Positions 1 to 11,662 of a stretch of DNA of 64,000 nucleotides are shown here, piece by piece (the first letter of the stretch is position 1; every line of letters begins with the position of its first letter). The DNA comes from Blumeriella jaapii (taxonomy: Eukaryota > Ascomycota > Leotiomycetes > Helotiales > Drepanopezizaceae). The stretch is from positions 1,364,001 through 1,428,000 of the forward strand of contig VWND01000075.1 in NCBI GenBank assembly GCA_009599575.1. Direction: 5' to 3'. The position numbers and the translations under genes are program-made. Under the pieces are notes generated by a model. That model was given only the letters and a program-made list of their open reading frames with translations. It had not been told where the DNA came from and did not search any database.

Positions 1-1169
1 GATCGCACCCATCATGACAGCAGTTCGAATAGATGCGTTAGGAAGCTGGACCATTTCTGCCCTTGGGTCGGTGGGCCTGTCGGCGAGAATAACATGAAAT
101 TCTTCATCCAGTTTACTTTCTACACAGCTATGTTCTGTCTTCATTTACTGGTTGTACTGGCGTTCTACATCCACCAGCAGAAATCGAGCGAGGTATGTAT
201 GCTTTCCGACCACACCAGCTTCTGTGCCGAAGAGATCACTAAATTTAAGTAGAGTGAAAGTGTCAATCGACACCTGATTGCTATTCTAGCCCTGTACGTT
301 GAAATTGCCCCTGTGTTTAACATTTAACAAGCTGATGGGTAGCACGCAGTGCTGTATTTTTTGGTCTATTCACTGCCAGCATGTTCGGAACCTGCACCGA
401 AGGGGCTATGAAAAACGAGACTGCAGTTGAAAACCTTCAGTTGGGAAACAGGAGACGCATCTTTTTGGCCGTGTTTATGCCCTCTCTGACAGTGCTCCAA
501 AGCATCAATCCAACGCTAGCTTCGAATCCACCCTACCAAAAAATAGTCTACCCGTTGCCGCGAGACGATTCAAGCGTCAGGAGTACGGCAATTGAAAATG
601 GGGCTCTCGCCCAAAATGAGCTAGGCCAACCTCGTCCCAGTCCACCGACCTCAGAACAGGGGGCCACGGCTGTGTTACAAGAATCGGGGTTGAATGCCAT
701 CCGAGGAGCTGAGACATCCGAGAATCCATCCCAGCCAAGGACCCTAAGGGACCTTCAGGCTACTCGTCAATTTGCTATCTTGTCTATGGCAGATTACGCC
801 AATCCATGGGACTTGGGCAGCTGGCATGAGAATCTTAAAACCGTGATGGGGACGAGCATCATCGACTGGTTTTTACCATTAAGAATGAGCCCTTGTTGCA
901 ATCACGATAGCGAAAAGAGCCAGTTTCCTTTTGGACCACATGTTGACGATGTGAAAAGAAATGCAGGACTCCTGCCACAGAACGCACCGCATTCTGCAGA
1001 AGTTCCCGAGATTGCCCAGAAAGAGAGAGTGCGTCGACACAGAAAACGCGATCTTGATGCCCCACGTGACAACGCTCTCTTGGCTCCGCAAGCATTGGAT
1101 AAACTCGATGAGCACGGCAGAAAACAGAGAAGCAATGCTAACAGCTTCGATACAGCTGAGGGGACATAG
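1..1169 (+). CDS. pfa5: Palmitoyltransferase, DHHC family, Pfa5-like (5' partial)
   Basis: The 5' end lies outside the window. From base 1 the frame reads the second half of a cysteine-rich DHHC domain: a THHDSSSNRCVRK stretch, then DHFCPWVGG, so the catalytic tetrad is DHFC with Cys kept. A transmembrane segment follows (FTFYTAMFCLHLLVVLAF). After an intron the protein resumes with FFGLFTASMF, a second membrane segment, then the VENL element and the C-terminal NPWDLG and IIDWFLP motifs typical of fungal Pfa5. The family S-acylates cysteines of membrane proteins. The intron is ambiguous. The strongest donor is at 193 (GTATGT), but the only junction I find that keeps frame without a stop is donor 197 with acceptor 342 (exons 1-196 and 343-1169). 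A TGA at 333-335 blocks an earlier acceptor, so a one-base indel near 336 is also possible. TAG stop at 1167-1169. Confidence 0.85.
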
Positions 1170-2297
1170 CTATACCCACTACGCACGGCACGCGTTTGTA
1201 CATAACATTTTTCTTCCTTGCTGTTTATGGGGCACGTAAGCGGGCGTTGTACGAGTACATTGGTGGGCTGTGTACGTGATGACTGCTGTCAGTTATTGAT
1301 TATTAGAAGTGCGCTTATGGTCTGATGACGGCACTGGGTCTTAGGATAATATTTCCCAGAGCGAATTTCTTTTCGTCCATTAGTAGTAGTAGTACAAAGC
1401 AGTTTGACACATTCGTCAGTCGGGTCAACAAATCCCTTAGAGCCCACTTTGTGGAAATCATGGCCCTTTACACAAGGCATGGCAAAGTATCAGTGTTATT
1501 CAAACGGGCTTTGCGATCAATGCCATGGCCCTACGAAGGCTTACTTTCTAGGTAGAAAATCACCAAGGGATGCTCATCATATCATCGTTGAGTTGTTTTC
1601 TCATGCTTGGGTGTCTATCGACAGAAACGCCGATTGCTCGATATGGTAGCTCAGCCTACCCGTAAGTGCTTCAAGATATCCCTGCTCACATTTGCAACGT
1701 TTGCTTGCAGAGTCTAGTAGTTGGTGGCATTTCTGACATTAAGGACTGTGAAGTTGTAAGTGATGGCATTGAAGTCATAAATTCTAGAATTAGTCCATGA
1801 GAGATAGGGCCCCTGATCATAGACTCAGGGTCAGCAGTTAATGGTGGTCAAAAAAGCATTCATTTTCCACGCATGTTCGGCTACGAGGGTCTCCGTTGCC
1901 TTGAATACAGGGTGTCGGCGAGCACATGTCCCAAAGAGGTTGCCTATATGACTAGGATACTGATGTACAGCGGGAAGGCTCCCATGAGAGGTAGAAATAT
2001 GTAGTACAAAAGCTCGTTTTTGTCTTACGAAACAGCTTCGTTGGGGAGGTGCACGCATCCGACTCGTCCTGGTCCTACTTGGACTTCTCGTCTCTCGTTC
2101 TCTTTCCATAGTACTCGTTCCTGCAGGCCATCAACAAGACTCGGCGGATCTCATGGAACCCGGGGAATGCTCACATCTTCTTCCCCCGGTCAGCTTCTGT
2201 GGCTTTGCCTTCCAACCTATCCAACGCTTCTTCTATCAAGCCGATGTGGCCGCGAAGTGTGCCTTCGAGTTCATCCTAGGTCGCTGTCAGTATCGAG
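1170..2297. other. Intergenic, no recognisable gene
   Basis: Short frames on both strands with no family signature, no convincing start plus splice structure and no repeat of note. It holds the downstream region of the Pfa5-like gene. I see nothing that can be supported as a gene. Confidence 0.5.
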
Positions 2298-2638
2298 CTA
2301 TTGGTTGAAGAGTAATAGATGCGGTGATGTGCGAAACGCAAACGTAAATGGTTGCAGAAGACTCCCATCGATATTCGATGCTGTAGCCTCTATTCGTAGA
2401 TCCAGCTGACGATGTTCGAGCTCGCTTGCATTGTGAGTTTTGTTTTGATACAGAATAGTCTGGTATTTGAAAATGGTAACAGAGAAAGGGGAACACACAC
2501 CATCCTCGCTTCATGATCTTCCGAGAGCTCGATCATATGCGATCGTAAAAGATAGGTATTTGAACCAATGCCGATGAGGGTGGAGGCGCTGAGAGCGCCA
2601 AGAACACTGGGATTGCGGAAGAGAGATAAAAACCCCAT
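2298..2638 (-). CDS. Putative small membrane/mitochondrial protein (81 aa), unrecognised
   Basis: On the minus strand an ATG at 2638-2636 opens a 46-codon exon (2501-2638) starting MGFLSLFRNPSVLG, with a short hydrophobic stretch (VLGALSASTLIGIG) and an acidic/basic tail ending SEDHEARM. A GTGTGT donor follows directly. A CAG acceptor at 2406-2407 gives a phase-compatible second exon (2298-2405, 36 codons including stop), with a CTCAC branch-like site upstream of the acceptor. The intron would be 95 nt. The gene would be divergent from the DNA polymerase eta gene, 426 bp away. I do not recognise a family, and the second exon is low in complexity evidence. The hydrophobic N-terminus could be a mitochondrial or membrane anchor. 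It may not be a real gene. Confidence 0.3.
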
Positions 2639-3064
2639 GTTGAAGTTGGCAAAGGTTGTTTTTGATGCAGGTAAAGTATGAGAAAGTGTCAACTCGTTTA
2701 TGGAGGGTGAGCAATCTATAAGTCACGGTGGTCGATGTTTGCACTGCTCGCTGGATCGCTATGGTGACATCACCAGTCACGATTGGGCGCGAACGCGGGT
2801 CACTGCCAAAAACGCGTTGTTCAATGCTAACGCACCTCTAACCTACATAACTGTCTGGCGGCACTTCCAAAACAGCCCAGCTACCACAACCACTCATGTT
2901 CAGCACGATGGAGGATCAAGCGATTGGCAAACCTCGAAAGCGCTGATGACTGCGATCTGTTGATTCCTCTTGGAGCAACCGCAGCCGATTCCGGCCTCTT
3001 CTCTCCAACCCCCGCTACGAATCTCGATTTCAATCCCAAAGCATCTTGCTACGATTCATACACG

Positions 3065-5597
3065 ATGTCGTCCTCACAGCAGTTCCAGGCATCGTCTCCA
3101 ATATCTGCGGGCGAGTCACGACGGAAGAAGTCAAGGTTTACATACAGGCAGCTCACGCAGTTGGCGACCGCGTCCACGACTTGCCCGTTAAGGGTTATTG
3201 CGCATGTGGACCTTGATGCGTTCTATGCGCAGTGCGAGATGGTTCGGCTTGGGATCGATGAGGACAAGCCTCTGGCCGTACAGCAATGGTGGGTGCCGAT
3301 TATTCCGGGCTTCTCGTTCCCGCCCCCAAATATCTGCTGGTTTCTGTGGACGAACGCGGGCTGAGATTTCGAATCGCAGGCAGGGACTGATAGCCATCAA
3401 CTATCCCGCTCGAGCGTTTGGTCTTGCTCGCCATGTTACGCCCACCGAGGCGAAAAAGCTCTGTCCGGATATCATCCTGCAGCATGTCGCGACGTGGCGA
3501 GAGGGGGACGAGAAATGGGCATATCGCGACGATGCTGCGAGCAACATCGCTACGGATAAAGTCTCTTTGGATCCGTACCGCTTGGAGTCTCGCCGCATCC
3601 TGAAGTGTATCAAAGAGGCTTTGCCGGAGAAGTACAGAAAGGTCGAGAAGGCTAGTATCGACGAGGTGTTCATGGATCTGTCTGCACAGATTCATGCTAC
3701 ATTATTGGAGCGGTATGAGGAGCTCAGAGGCCCCGCTCCCTATGATGATCCCACGGAGCTGCTTCCATTGCCACCTACCACTGCGTATGTCACTCTCTAG
3801 CATGTTGTGCCGCTTTGTCCGGCAATTTCACCGATGCTTTTCTACTGTCTTCTATTGTCTCCTACGCATACGCAAAGCAGTCCAACACAGAATGGCATTG
3901 TGATGAAAGTGGAATGCGGCTTGATGCTCCAAGCCTAGAGACACATCTATCCCGAGGATCATGGCTCCGTCAGACTTTGTGGGGCACTGTCCACAGTTTC
4001 TCAGGCTCGCAAGTTTCGTTCCTAGCTTTTGGCATCCGAACTCAGCATGCTCGGATTTTTCTTCTAGATTTCTGTAGCTGACCTTTATCATGTTCTAGGC
4101 TAGATTGGAAGGCCGACGCTTTAGTTGATCTCGACGCCTATGAGACCGAGGAAGATGATCCGGATTGGGACGATGTCGCGATCCTCATTGGGTCTGAAAT
4201 TGTTCGAGACGTCCGGACTGCCGTCTGGAATCAATTAAGGTACACCTGTTCGGCGGGTGTCGGGCAGAACAAGATGCTGGCGAAGCTGGGCTCTGCCCAT
4301 AAGAAACCCAACCAACAGACCATCATACGGAATCGGGCTATTCAAAAGTTTCTATCCGATTTCAAGTTCACGAAGATACGTACGCTACCCCGCCCATGAT
4401 TTTTTCTTTCCTAACTGACCACTCATCTACCGGTAGGTGGCTTTGGAGGCAAATTAGGAGACAGCATGTCAGCTGCGTTTAGCACAGACACGGTCAAGGA
4501 TCTACTGTCTGTTCCTGTTGAGCAACTGAAAAATAAATTGGGTGACGATACAGGCACTTGGGTGTACGAAATTATTCGTGGTAAAGAGTCGAGTGAGGTA
4601 CGGCCCTTGCTCGTTTGAACTGAAGAACATTTTGTCTGTAAGTCTCGCTAACACTAGCTCGCTTCATAGGTTAACAGTCGAACTGCTATCAAATCCATGC
4701 TTTCCGCCAAGTCGTTCCGGCCTAGTATCAACACCGCTGAGCAGGCCAATCGATGGCTCCGAATCTTTGCTGCTGACATATATTCTAGGTTGGTGGAGGA
4801 AGGGGTGCTGGAAAACAAAAGGCGGCCAAAGACAATCAACTTGCATCATCGTTCAGCCGGCCAAACCAGATCTCGGTCAGCCCCGATTCCTCTCGGGAAG
4901 AACATTGATGAACTGGGGTTATTTGAACTCGCTAGGAATCTTCTGGGTCAACTAATTCTCGAGGGCAAAGTTTGGCCATGTGCTAATATCAGCCTCAGCG
5001 TAGCTGGGTTTGAGGAGGGTATAACAGGAAATATGGGGATAGGATCCTTCTTGGTGAAAGGCGATGAAGCCAGAGCCATGCATGCAAGCTCCAAGGAGCC
5101 AAGTACGAGAGAGACTGGCCTTGAAAGGCCACCGAAGAGACGGCGAACCGATGTACCTGCTGGCATCCAGAGGTTTTGGCAAGGCAGAAAGTACTGAGGA
5201 GCAGCACGACGACGATTTGGGCTCCCAAGACTTACCCGGTAGGCCTTTAGCTGGAGGAGATGCAGGTTGCGATGGAGATGAGCAGGCAGCAATCTCTTTG
5301 TTTCACTGCAAGGCCTCCATACTACACGAAGGAAGCTCTTCTACCGTCGGTTCGCCGGCCCCCCAACAGCAGCCCATTATGAGCTATGTATGCCCCCGTT
5401 GCGAACGAGCCTTGGATTCTGCAAATGGGTTACAGAGTCACCAGGACTGGCATTTTGCCAAAGACCTCCAAGACAAAGATCGTGGACTTTCGAAAACCCC
5501 CACGCCAACATCCAGCAAAAGGCCGGCAGGGAACTCGAAAAAGAAAGGTGGCCAGGGCAAATCAGAGAAAGGACAAAGCAAACTGGCGTTTGGATGA
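3065..5597 (+). CDS. rad30: DNA polymerase eta (Y-family translesion polymerase), Rad30/POLH type
   Basis: Nuclear translesion polymerase that copies past UV photoproducts. My model has six exons: 3065-3288, 3380-3784, 4099-4379, 4437-4597, 4670-5190 and 5243-5597, giving 648 aa. Motif I is HVDLDAFYAQCE (metal-binding D49 and the adjacent D51), then QGLIAINYPAR. The catalytic SIDE motif holds D169/E170. After the palm and fingers, YTCSAGVGQNKMLAKLGS and GFGGKLGDSM mark the thumb/helix-hairpin-helix region, followed by the little-finger domain. Near the C-terminus a UBZ-type zinc finger is visible (C581, C584, H597, D599, H601), with PIP-like QSKLAF at the very end and another possible one, IQRFW, near the end of exon 5. 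The start is the first ATG in frame just before the conserved FTYRQL segment. The last intron is 52 nt, GTACTG...CTTACCCGGTAG. Without it the frame stops at 5195-5197 and the UBZ is lost. Confidence 0.93.
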
Positions 5598-7281
5598 TAG
5601 GACTGAGATGCTTCTCGAATTCAAGCTCGCCTTCTTCCCATCCTATCCCGACGTGCCACAAAGTCAAGCCAGGCCGGATCAGCAGCTAGAAAGCCAAGGG
5701 GAATTTCTCAGGGTGCAAGGCGTGCTCCTGCTTACGGAGTGTACTCGTCCGAAATGCCTTAACGAACAAGAGCTGCAAGGCGATTCGATTCCGAGACTTT
5801 TCGATGTTGCGACCTGCAGAGCTCGGGCAGAAAATTGGAATTCGGTCAAGTCGACGCCAACACGGAGTCATCACTCGCTACTGTAAGTACTGTACTGTAA
5901 GTCGACAGACACGACACCACCAGACCGCTCAGCTCAGTCAGATGGATAGTGGGGAAAGGAAGACTACTTTAGCAGATAGGCGAGGACCATTCGTCTCCGT
6001 AGAACTCCAAGGCGAGAGTCGAAACGCCAGCGAATGGACTCCAGGGCTGTGTTTTGGCGAATGAGGGGTGGGGGCGTGGATGTGCGCGGCGGTTAGGCAC
6101 AAATGGGTTGGGTCGAAATGCGACCGACGCATCTGTACCCAACGGCCAGCCAGACATGGCCTGCTGGTTTGTGATTTGATTGCGACCTGACACGACGTTG
6201 ATTTCCCTGGCTGCTCGAGTACTCGGTAGTCGGTGACCGTGCGAAACAATTAGAACACCGTGCAGACAGACAGGCAATGCCGAGGAGAAAATACTACGTA
6301 GCCGGCTTCAGACGAGGCTTCCAGCTTTCTTGTTGTACTGTACTGTAGCTCGAAATGAATCGGAGAGTCGACCAGGCCCAAGAGACAAGGCCAAGAGCCG
6401 TACCGTACCATACCATACCACACAGTACATACTATTACTTCTCTGCACCGTGAATGGACAATGACGGCAGTGGCGGATCGCGGTCTGAAGCTCACTCACG
6501 ACCAAGCAAGAGTCGTGGTGGCAGGGCAGGGGATCGGAGGATTGGCATCCAGGACCTGGATTGGAGGTTGGGCGAGCCTGAGGCTGGGAGAGCTTGAGCG
6601 TGGCCCAACCGATCCAGGTCTTGTCTTGAAGTTGAGGAGTATCGATTCGCGGCGTCGACCTCTTTGCTTCGCAGAGCTTAATGATGGATGAGAAGGGAGA
6701 AGCGTCGACGACTACGATGATCGTGCTGTTACTCACTGTAAAAGCAGCCAGCCCACTTCAGCGCCCCCCCCAGCTATCTGCAAAAGCGGCAGCGGCCCAA
6801 CCCATTCGAGACTAGTGCACAGCCAAGGGCTGTCTTTGCCTCGTCAACCTCGTCAACTCGCCCGACGCCGTCTCTCACACGCATCTCGTGCATCTCGAGC
6901 ATCCTCTCCCACCACTCAACATCGCCTCACTCCCACTCAACCCCAAGCAATCCCATCACCATCCTCAAAAGAGTCGGCAGCACCGCCAGCTCACTTCTTG
7001 GATCTCTCAGTACCCGGCCGTCATTGGATAGCCAGGAAGAAATTCCGAGGACACATCCACCGCGTTGCGCGGCCGCCAGCTTCTACTTGATCAGGCTCCC
7101 CCCCCCCCCCCCCCCGCCCCCCTCAGACGAGATTTTGCAACCTTTTGGACCTGTCCAGCTTTTCTTCTCTGCAAACATCCCCATCCCGGATCTCAGTGCC
7201 CATCGCACTGCTCCCAGGCTGTCCGTCGTCTTCCTTTCTTTCTTTGGGCCGTACTCTCTGCTTTTTGCAGCCATTTCGATC
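5598..7281. other. Intergenic and rfeG 5' leader
   Basis: No gene seen. Near 6333-6350 and 6400-6430 there are TACTGTACTGTA and TACCATACCATACC tracts. A run of C with one G (about 7099-7120) lies roughly 160 bp before the rfeG ATG in pyrimidine-rich DNA that is probably the 5' UTR or core promoter. Confidence 0.5.
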
Positions 7282-8454
7282 ATGTCTGGAAGAGACAGAG
7301 AACGCGACCGACGTTCCGCGGCCGCCTCGGTCCGCACGAATGAGTACTTCGTTCCCAAGGATGGCATCGACAGAGAGGTCATTACGGCCGACATTTGTCG
7401 ATACCTGGGAAACGACGCTCTCGTGCGGCCGGGCAACTACGAGGTATGCCCTGATCACCCGAGACGTGCTCGTCGGCTGAAGCCTGACTAACGATTTTTA
7501 GAATCCCGCCACACGACAAGTCCAGGCCGGCTATTTCATCACCGCATACCGGAACCTCACGACCGTAATACCGCTCCTTCAAAACCACACTGAAGACCAC
7601 CACTAATCGTCCAACAACAGGCAATGATCGCAGATTTGAAGGCAGATTCGGATCGATGGGAAGCCGAGCGGAGAGCAACCGCGACAAGGGGACATCCTTC
7701 TTCTAATGGTATCTCTACGCGAGACGCGAACGGTAATCGGAACTCTGACGCGCCTATAGTGGGCTATCGTGATTCCACCACACATCAGTCCAGACAATAC
7801 TATGGACCAACGGAGCAAGTGCCAGGACCCAATCCAGGATACTCGGGATCATCAATGTCCGGGACACAGGGAGTATATGATAGCGGTCATCAGTACCAGC
7901 AACAACCGTATGGCCAGCCGGCCCCCATGGGATATGCTCAGCCAAGCTATGGAGCCCAGGATAATTACTATGTCGCTGGTGCAGATTTGGTAGCTGACCA
8001 GCCGCGTTCGCGCGTGCCCATTGTCCAATCTGGAATTAATGTCCCAAGGAGCAACCAATATTCCTCAAATCCAAACTCATATCAACAGCCGCCAGACCCC
8101 AGGAGTGGTTACTATTCCAGCCAGCAGAATCCGGCCGTGACCCAGCCCATGCAACAAGGGTATCCCTTACAGCCGAGCGATCCATACTACGGCCGTGGGC
8201 AGGGTGCGTACCATCACCCGCGAATCTCATGACGTTGTGTTCTCAGAGTCGTGTCTAACTTTTTAGTCCTTCCCGTGTCTGGTGCCTCGTATGATACTCA
8301 GGACTCGTATGACAACCGTCAATATCAGGACGCAGGCTTTAGCCAACCGCCTTCTTCCAACATCCCAGCCACATCCAACACCTCATCCAGACGTGAGCGT
8401 GACAGAGGAGAGCCAGATGCTCGTGATAGGCATCACCGCAGCAGTCGCCGTTAG
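7282..8454 (+). CDS. rfeG: RfeG-type fungal protein (putative transcription factor)
   Basis: Four exons: 7282-7443, 7502-7564, 7621-8203 and 8267-8454, giving 331 aa. All junctions are GT-AG, in phase and with short introns (58, 56 and 63 nt). The conserved block sits in the first 90 residues: NEYFVPKDGIDREVITADIC, RYLGNDALVRPG, GYFITAYRNLT and MIADLKADSDRWEAERR. This is the signature of fungal proteins annotated as transcription factor RfeG. The rest is low-complexity, rich in Gln, Pro, Tyr, Ser and Gly (repeated YQQQPYGQP and SGYYSSQQNP), and ends in an Arg-rich tail (RDRHHRSSRR). The name comes from Aspergillus annotation; the biochemical role is poorly defined and I infer a nuclear function only from the tail and the annotation. 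It lies downstream of the polymerase eta gene on the same strand. Confidence 0.85.
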
Positions 8455-9827
8455 GATTTTTCGTTGGACTTGCATTCCACAATGCAAGGGCCGCCCACCA
8501 CCTGCATTGTTGGCGTTTTTCATGACCTTTTCCCCTGGAACTTTCCATTATGCCTGGACTTTCCTTGGACACGTGTCTGATCATGGAGCCAGACCATTGT
8601 AGAGGGCGTTTCATGGTGTTTAGCAGGTTTTGTTGACCTGCGAATTTACACTTTTCCCAGGATTTCCATCTCTAGGATGGTGCATGTTACATCAATACGG
8701 GTCCTTAATTACACTTGGCTTGTCGCCCCCTGGATCAGTTCTCGAAATCCAACTACCAGAGGAGATGAAACGGCCACATGGATGCCTTGATGCCTTGACG
8801 AACCAGGATTCTGAGAAGAACGAAGAATGTTACAATTCATAAACGGTGTTACTGTCTACTGCATCAGTGATTGCATTGTACAGGCCGTTGGGCGCTTTTG
8901 GGTGTTTTTTTTTTTTTTTTTTTTTTTTCCCCTCGGATACCCTCACAACGACCTGCTGCCTGGATGCTTTTCTGCCACTGGATCTGCCTTCTGGACGTTG
9001 ACTTTCCACCATTGTCATTGGATGGGTATTCTGATTTTGATAGCGCACGGTTGCATCAGGCCAGAGCAGCAGGTCAAGAGGAGTTTGTATATATCTCCAT
9101 ATATGCGCCTGCTATTATGAACTGGAAAGTTTCATCCACCGCTTTCTTCTTTCGTGGGAACCTCAGATGGATGGATTGATTCCTCCGATCATTTTGTTGA
9201 CTTGCACGCAACGGCACTCTCTTGCGGGAATCGTGTCTTCGAGATGCTTACCACGGAACTTACCTATCTCAGAAACACCGCGAGCCGTATCATTGCCCAT
9301 GTTGGATTTCCCATAGGCCTCCGGACTATCTGTCACACCTGGCAACATGAGAAGGCCTTCCTGGTCATGAACCTGATTATCTTGGACACTCGGCCGCATG
9401 TATGCCCTCCTGATTTTCCGAGATGGTCAGCCTGCACCTCGCGGCTTCCATCCGTCGCCTGATGGATCGCAGACTAGGAGCACCACACATTCAACATGGT
9501 GAAGACCAGGCGGTAGCAATCAAGGAAGAACGTCCGCTCCATTCTTTGGGCACATGGGATCCTAAAACTTACTTATAGTACCAACCATGCGGGAGGCCAA
9601 CAGGCCTGGTCAGACTGTTCTCTTTTTCTTTTCCGAAACTTCCCAGGTTCCATCCTCACCAGCATACTGAATCTCCCTACCGTGCAAGTGGATCACCGAC
9701 CACTGTCATACTAACGCCAAGGTTATATCAGGAACACTTTGTCACTCAGCCGGGGCTCATGTACCTGCAGAGCATTTCTTGCTTTTTGCGTTCATTCTTG
9801 TTTCTTTGGCGGCACATGGATATGGAG

Positions 9828-9864
<37 letters not shown>

Positions 9865-10372
9865 CTAGAGCTGGGATGGGGAGACTCTTCTCATGGATTA
9901 AGGCGGAGATGTCGTAAAAGCTGGCGGAATCAAGGGTTGGGTGGGTATGGGCTATGTATGCGTACCTACAGTAGGTAGGGTATTCAAGGTTTTTTTTGGG
10001 GGGGGAGAAAATTCTCAGCACGTCACGCGATGGCTGTTGAATCGTCGGTCGAATAGGAGAGAGCAGGTACTGGATGTACAGTACTGGACATCCGGAGGAA
10101 ATATCTTACTTACTGTATTAACCTGCTTGCCTTTGCTTGTCACATGTCTTGACCAATACTGCACGCATAGTAGTTCCATTACAATACAGTACAGTGTATA
10201 TATCGAACCAGTGCCATGGATCTTTCTTTACACAGTACAGTAACTTCTGTTGGTATGCTTACCTACCTACCTACCTTACATAGGTATGTATTCGTGTATT
10301 TATTTATCGCCTTGCCTCGTCATGCATCGTGAAAGCATCTACATACAGTACAGTACAGCATCAATCGACAAG
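8455..10372. other. Intergenic with long T homopolymers
   Basis: No gene seen. It contains a T24 run at 8905-8928 and a T31 run at 9832-9862, then short palindromic TACAGTACAGTA motifs from about 10070 onwards. Confidence 0.6.
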
Positions 10373-10383
10373 GGTTTTTTTTT

Positions 10384-10452
10384 CTGTGTTTTTTGCTGTG
10401 TTTTTTGCTGTGTTTTTTGCTGTGTTTTTTGCTGTGTTTTTTGCTGTGTTTT
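10384..10452 (+). repeat. 12-bp minisatellite (CTGTGTTTTTTG)n
   Basis: About six near-perfect copies of a 12-bp unit containing a T6 run. It forms the left edge of a large simple-repeat cluster. Confidence 0.9.
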
Positions 10453-10576
10453 TTTTCCCCTCGTCTTTCAGCTATGTGTGTATTTTTTTCACGGTTCGCA
10501 GTATCGACCATAGGGGGGGGGCTCCGTGGAGGCTAGGCATATCGGTTTTTACCTAGGTAGGTACCTATGTTTGACG

Positions 10577-10589
10577 GAAGGAAAAGAAA

Positions 10590-10634
<45 letters not shown>

Positions 10635-10686
10635 AAAGAAAGAACGAAAAAGAAAGAAAGATAAGAAAAAAAGAAAGAAAGAAAAA

Positions 10687-10718
<32 letters not shown>

Positions 10719-10720
10719 AA
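10577..10720 (+). repeat. (GAAA)n tetranucleotide tract
   Basis: Purine-only tract of GAAA units with a few one-base interruptions, about 144 bp. A pure purine strand of this length is prone to slippage and triplex formation. Confidence 0.95.
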
Positions 10721-10743
10721 CGCCGTTTCGTTTTTTAGACGGA

Positions 10744-10810
10744 CGGATGGATGGATGGATGGATGGATGGATGGATGGATGGATGGATGGATGGATGGAT
10801 GGATGGATGG
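10744..10810 (+). repeat. (GGAT)n tetranucleotide tract
   Basis: About 17 copies of GGAT in phase with almost no interruption, starting 24 bp after the GAAA tract. Confidence 0.95.
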
Positions 10811-10885
10811 CCAGGAGAGGGAGGGAGGGACGGCCAGAAGAGGGAGGGACGGCCAGTTGCAGCAGCCAGTTGCAGCTTTTTGTCG

Positions 10886-10980
<95 letters not shown>
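10886..10980 (+). repeat. (GTA)n trinucleotide tract, about 32 units
   Basis: A pure trinucleotide tract of about 95 bp. Open frames through it would encode only poly-Ser, poly-Val or their complements, and are not evidence of a gene. Confidence 0.95.
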
Positions 10981-10981
<1 letters not shown>

Positions 10982-11298
10982 AAAGTAGTAATAGCATATA
11001 TACCTACAGTACATACACATATTACCATCCAGCGTAAAGCGCAAACCATCGATCGCCCTTTCACCGTACCGTACCGTAAAGTTCTTTTTCCACACGCACT
11101 TCCGGCACACGTACTTCCGGAATCGCGATCAGGGACAGACTCACCACAGTACTGTATTTGCAAAAGGTTTGTACACACTATACTGTACTGTACATACCTA
11201 TCGATTCACGTTTGAAAACGTAGAGTATATATATAGGTACAGACCTGCGAACGAGAAAGGCGGTGATGGTTTTTCTGGGAGATGGATGGGTTTCTGAG

Positions 11299-11662
11299 GT
11301 AGAGTGGAGTGGAGTGGAGTAGAGTAGAGTAGAGTGGAGTGGAGTGGAGTAGAGTAGAGTAGAGTAGAGTAGAGTAGAGCAGAGTAGAGCAGAGCAGAGT
11401 AGAGCAGAGTAGATAGAGTAGAGTAGAGTAGAGTAGAGTAGAGCAGAGCAGAGCAGAGCAGAGCAGAGCAGAGCAGAGCAGAGCAGAGCAGAGCAGAGCA
11501 GAGCAGAGCAGAGTAGATAGAGTAGAGTAGAGTAGAGTAGAGTAGAGCAGAGCAGAGCAGAGCAGAGCAGAGCAGAGCAGAGCAGAGTAGAGCAGAGCAG
11601 AGTAGAGCAGAGCAGAGTAGAGCAGAGTAGATAGAGTAGAGTAGAGCAGAGTAGAGTAGAGC
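11299..11662 (+). repeat. Pentanucleotide satellite (AGAGT/AGAGC) with higher-order structure
   Basis: About 360 bp made of 5-bp units that alternate in blocks between AGAGT and AGAGC, with some GGAGT at the left end. A phase-breaking AGATAGAG element occurs three times (near 11411, 11515 and 11629), which gives a rough 105-115 bp higher-order period. Confidence 0.93.

Noticed and set aside
10533..11215. Long open frames on both strands through the simple-repeat cluster (up to 190 codons)
   Set aside because: They translate only the microsatellites (poly-Ser, poly-Leu, KKERKKE, MDGW repeats). No stop codons occur because the repeat units lack them.
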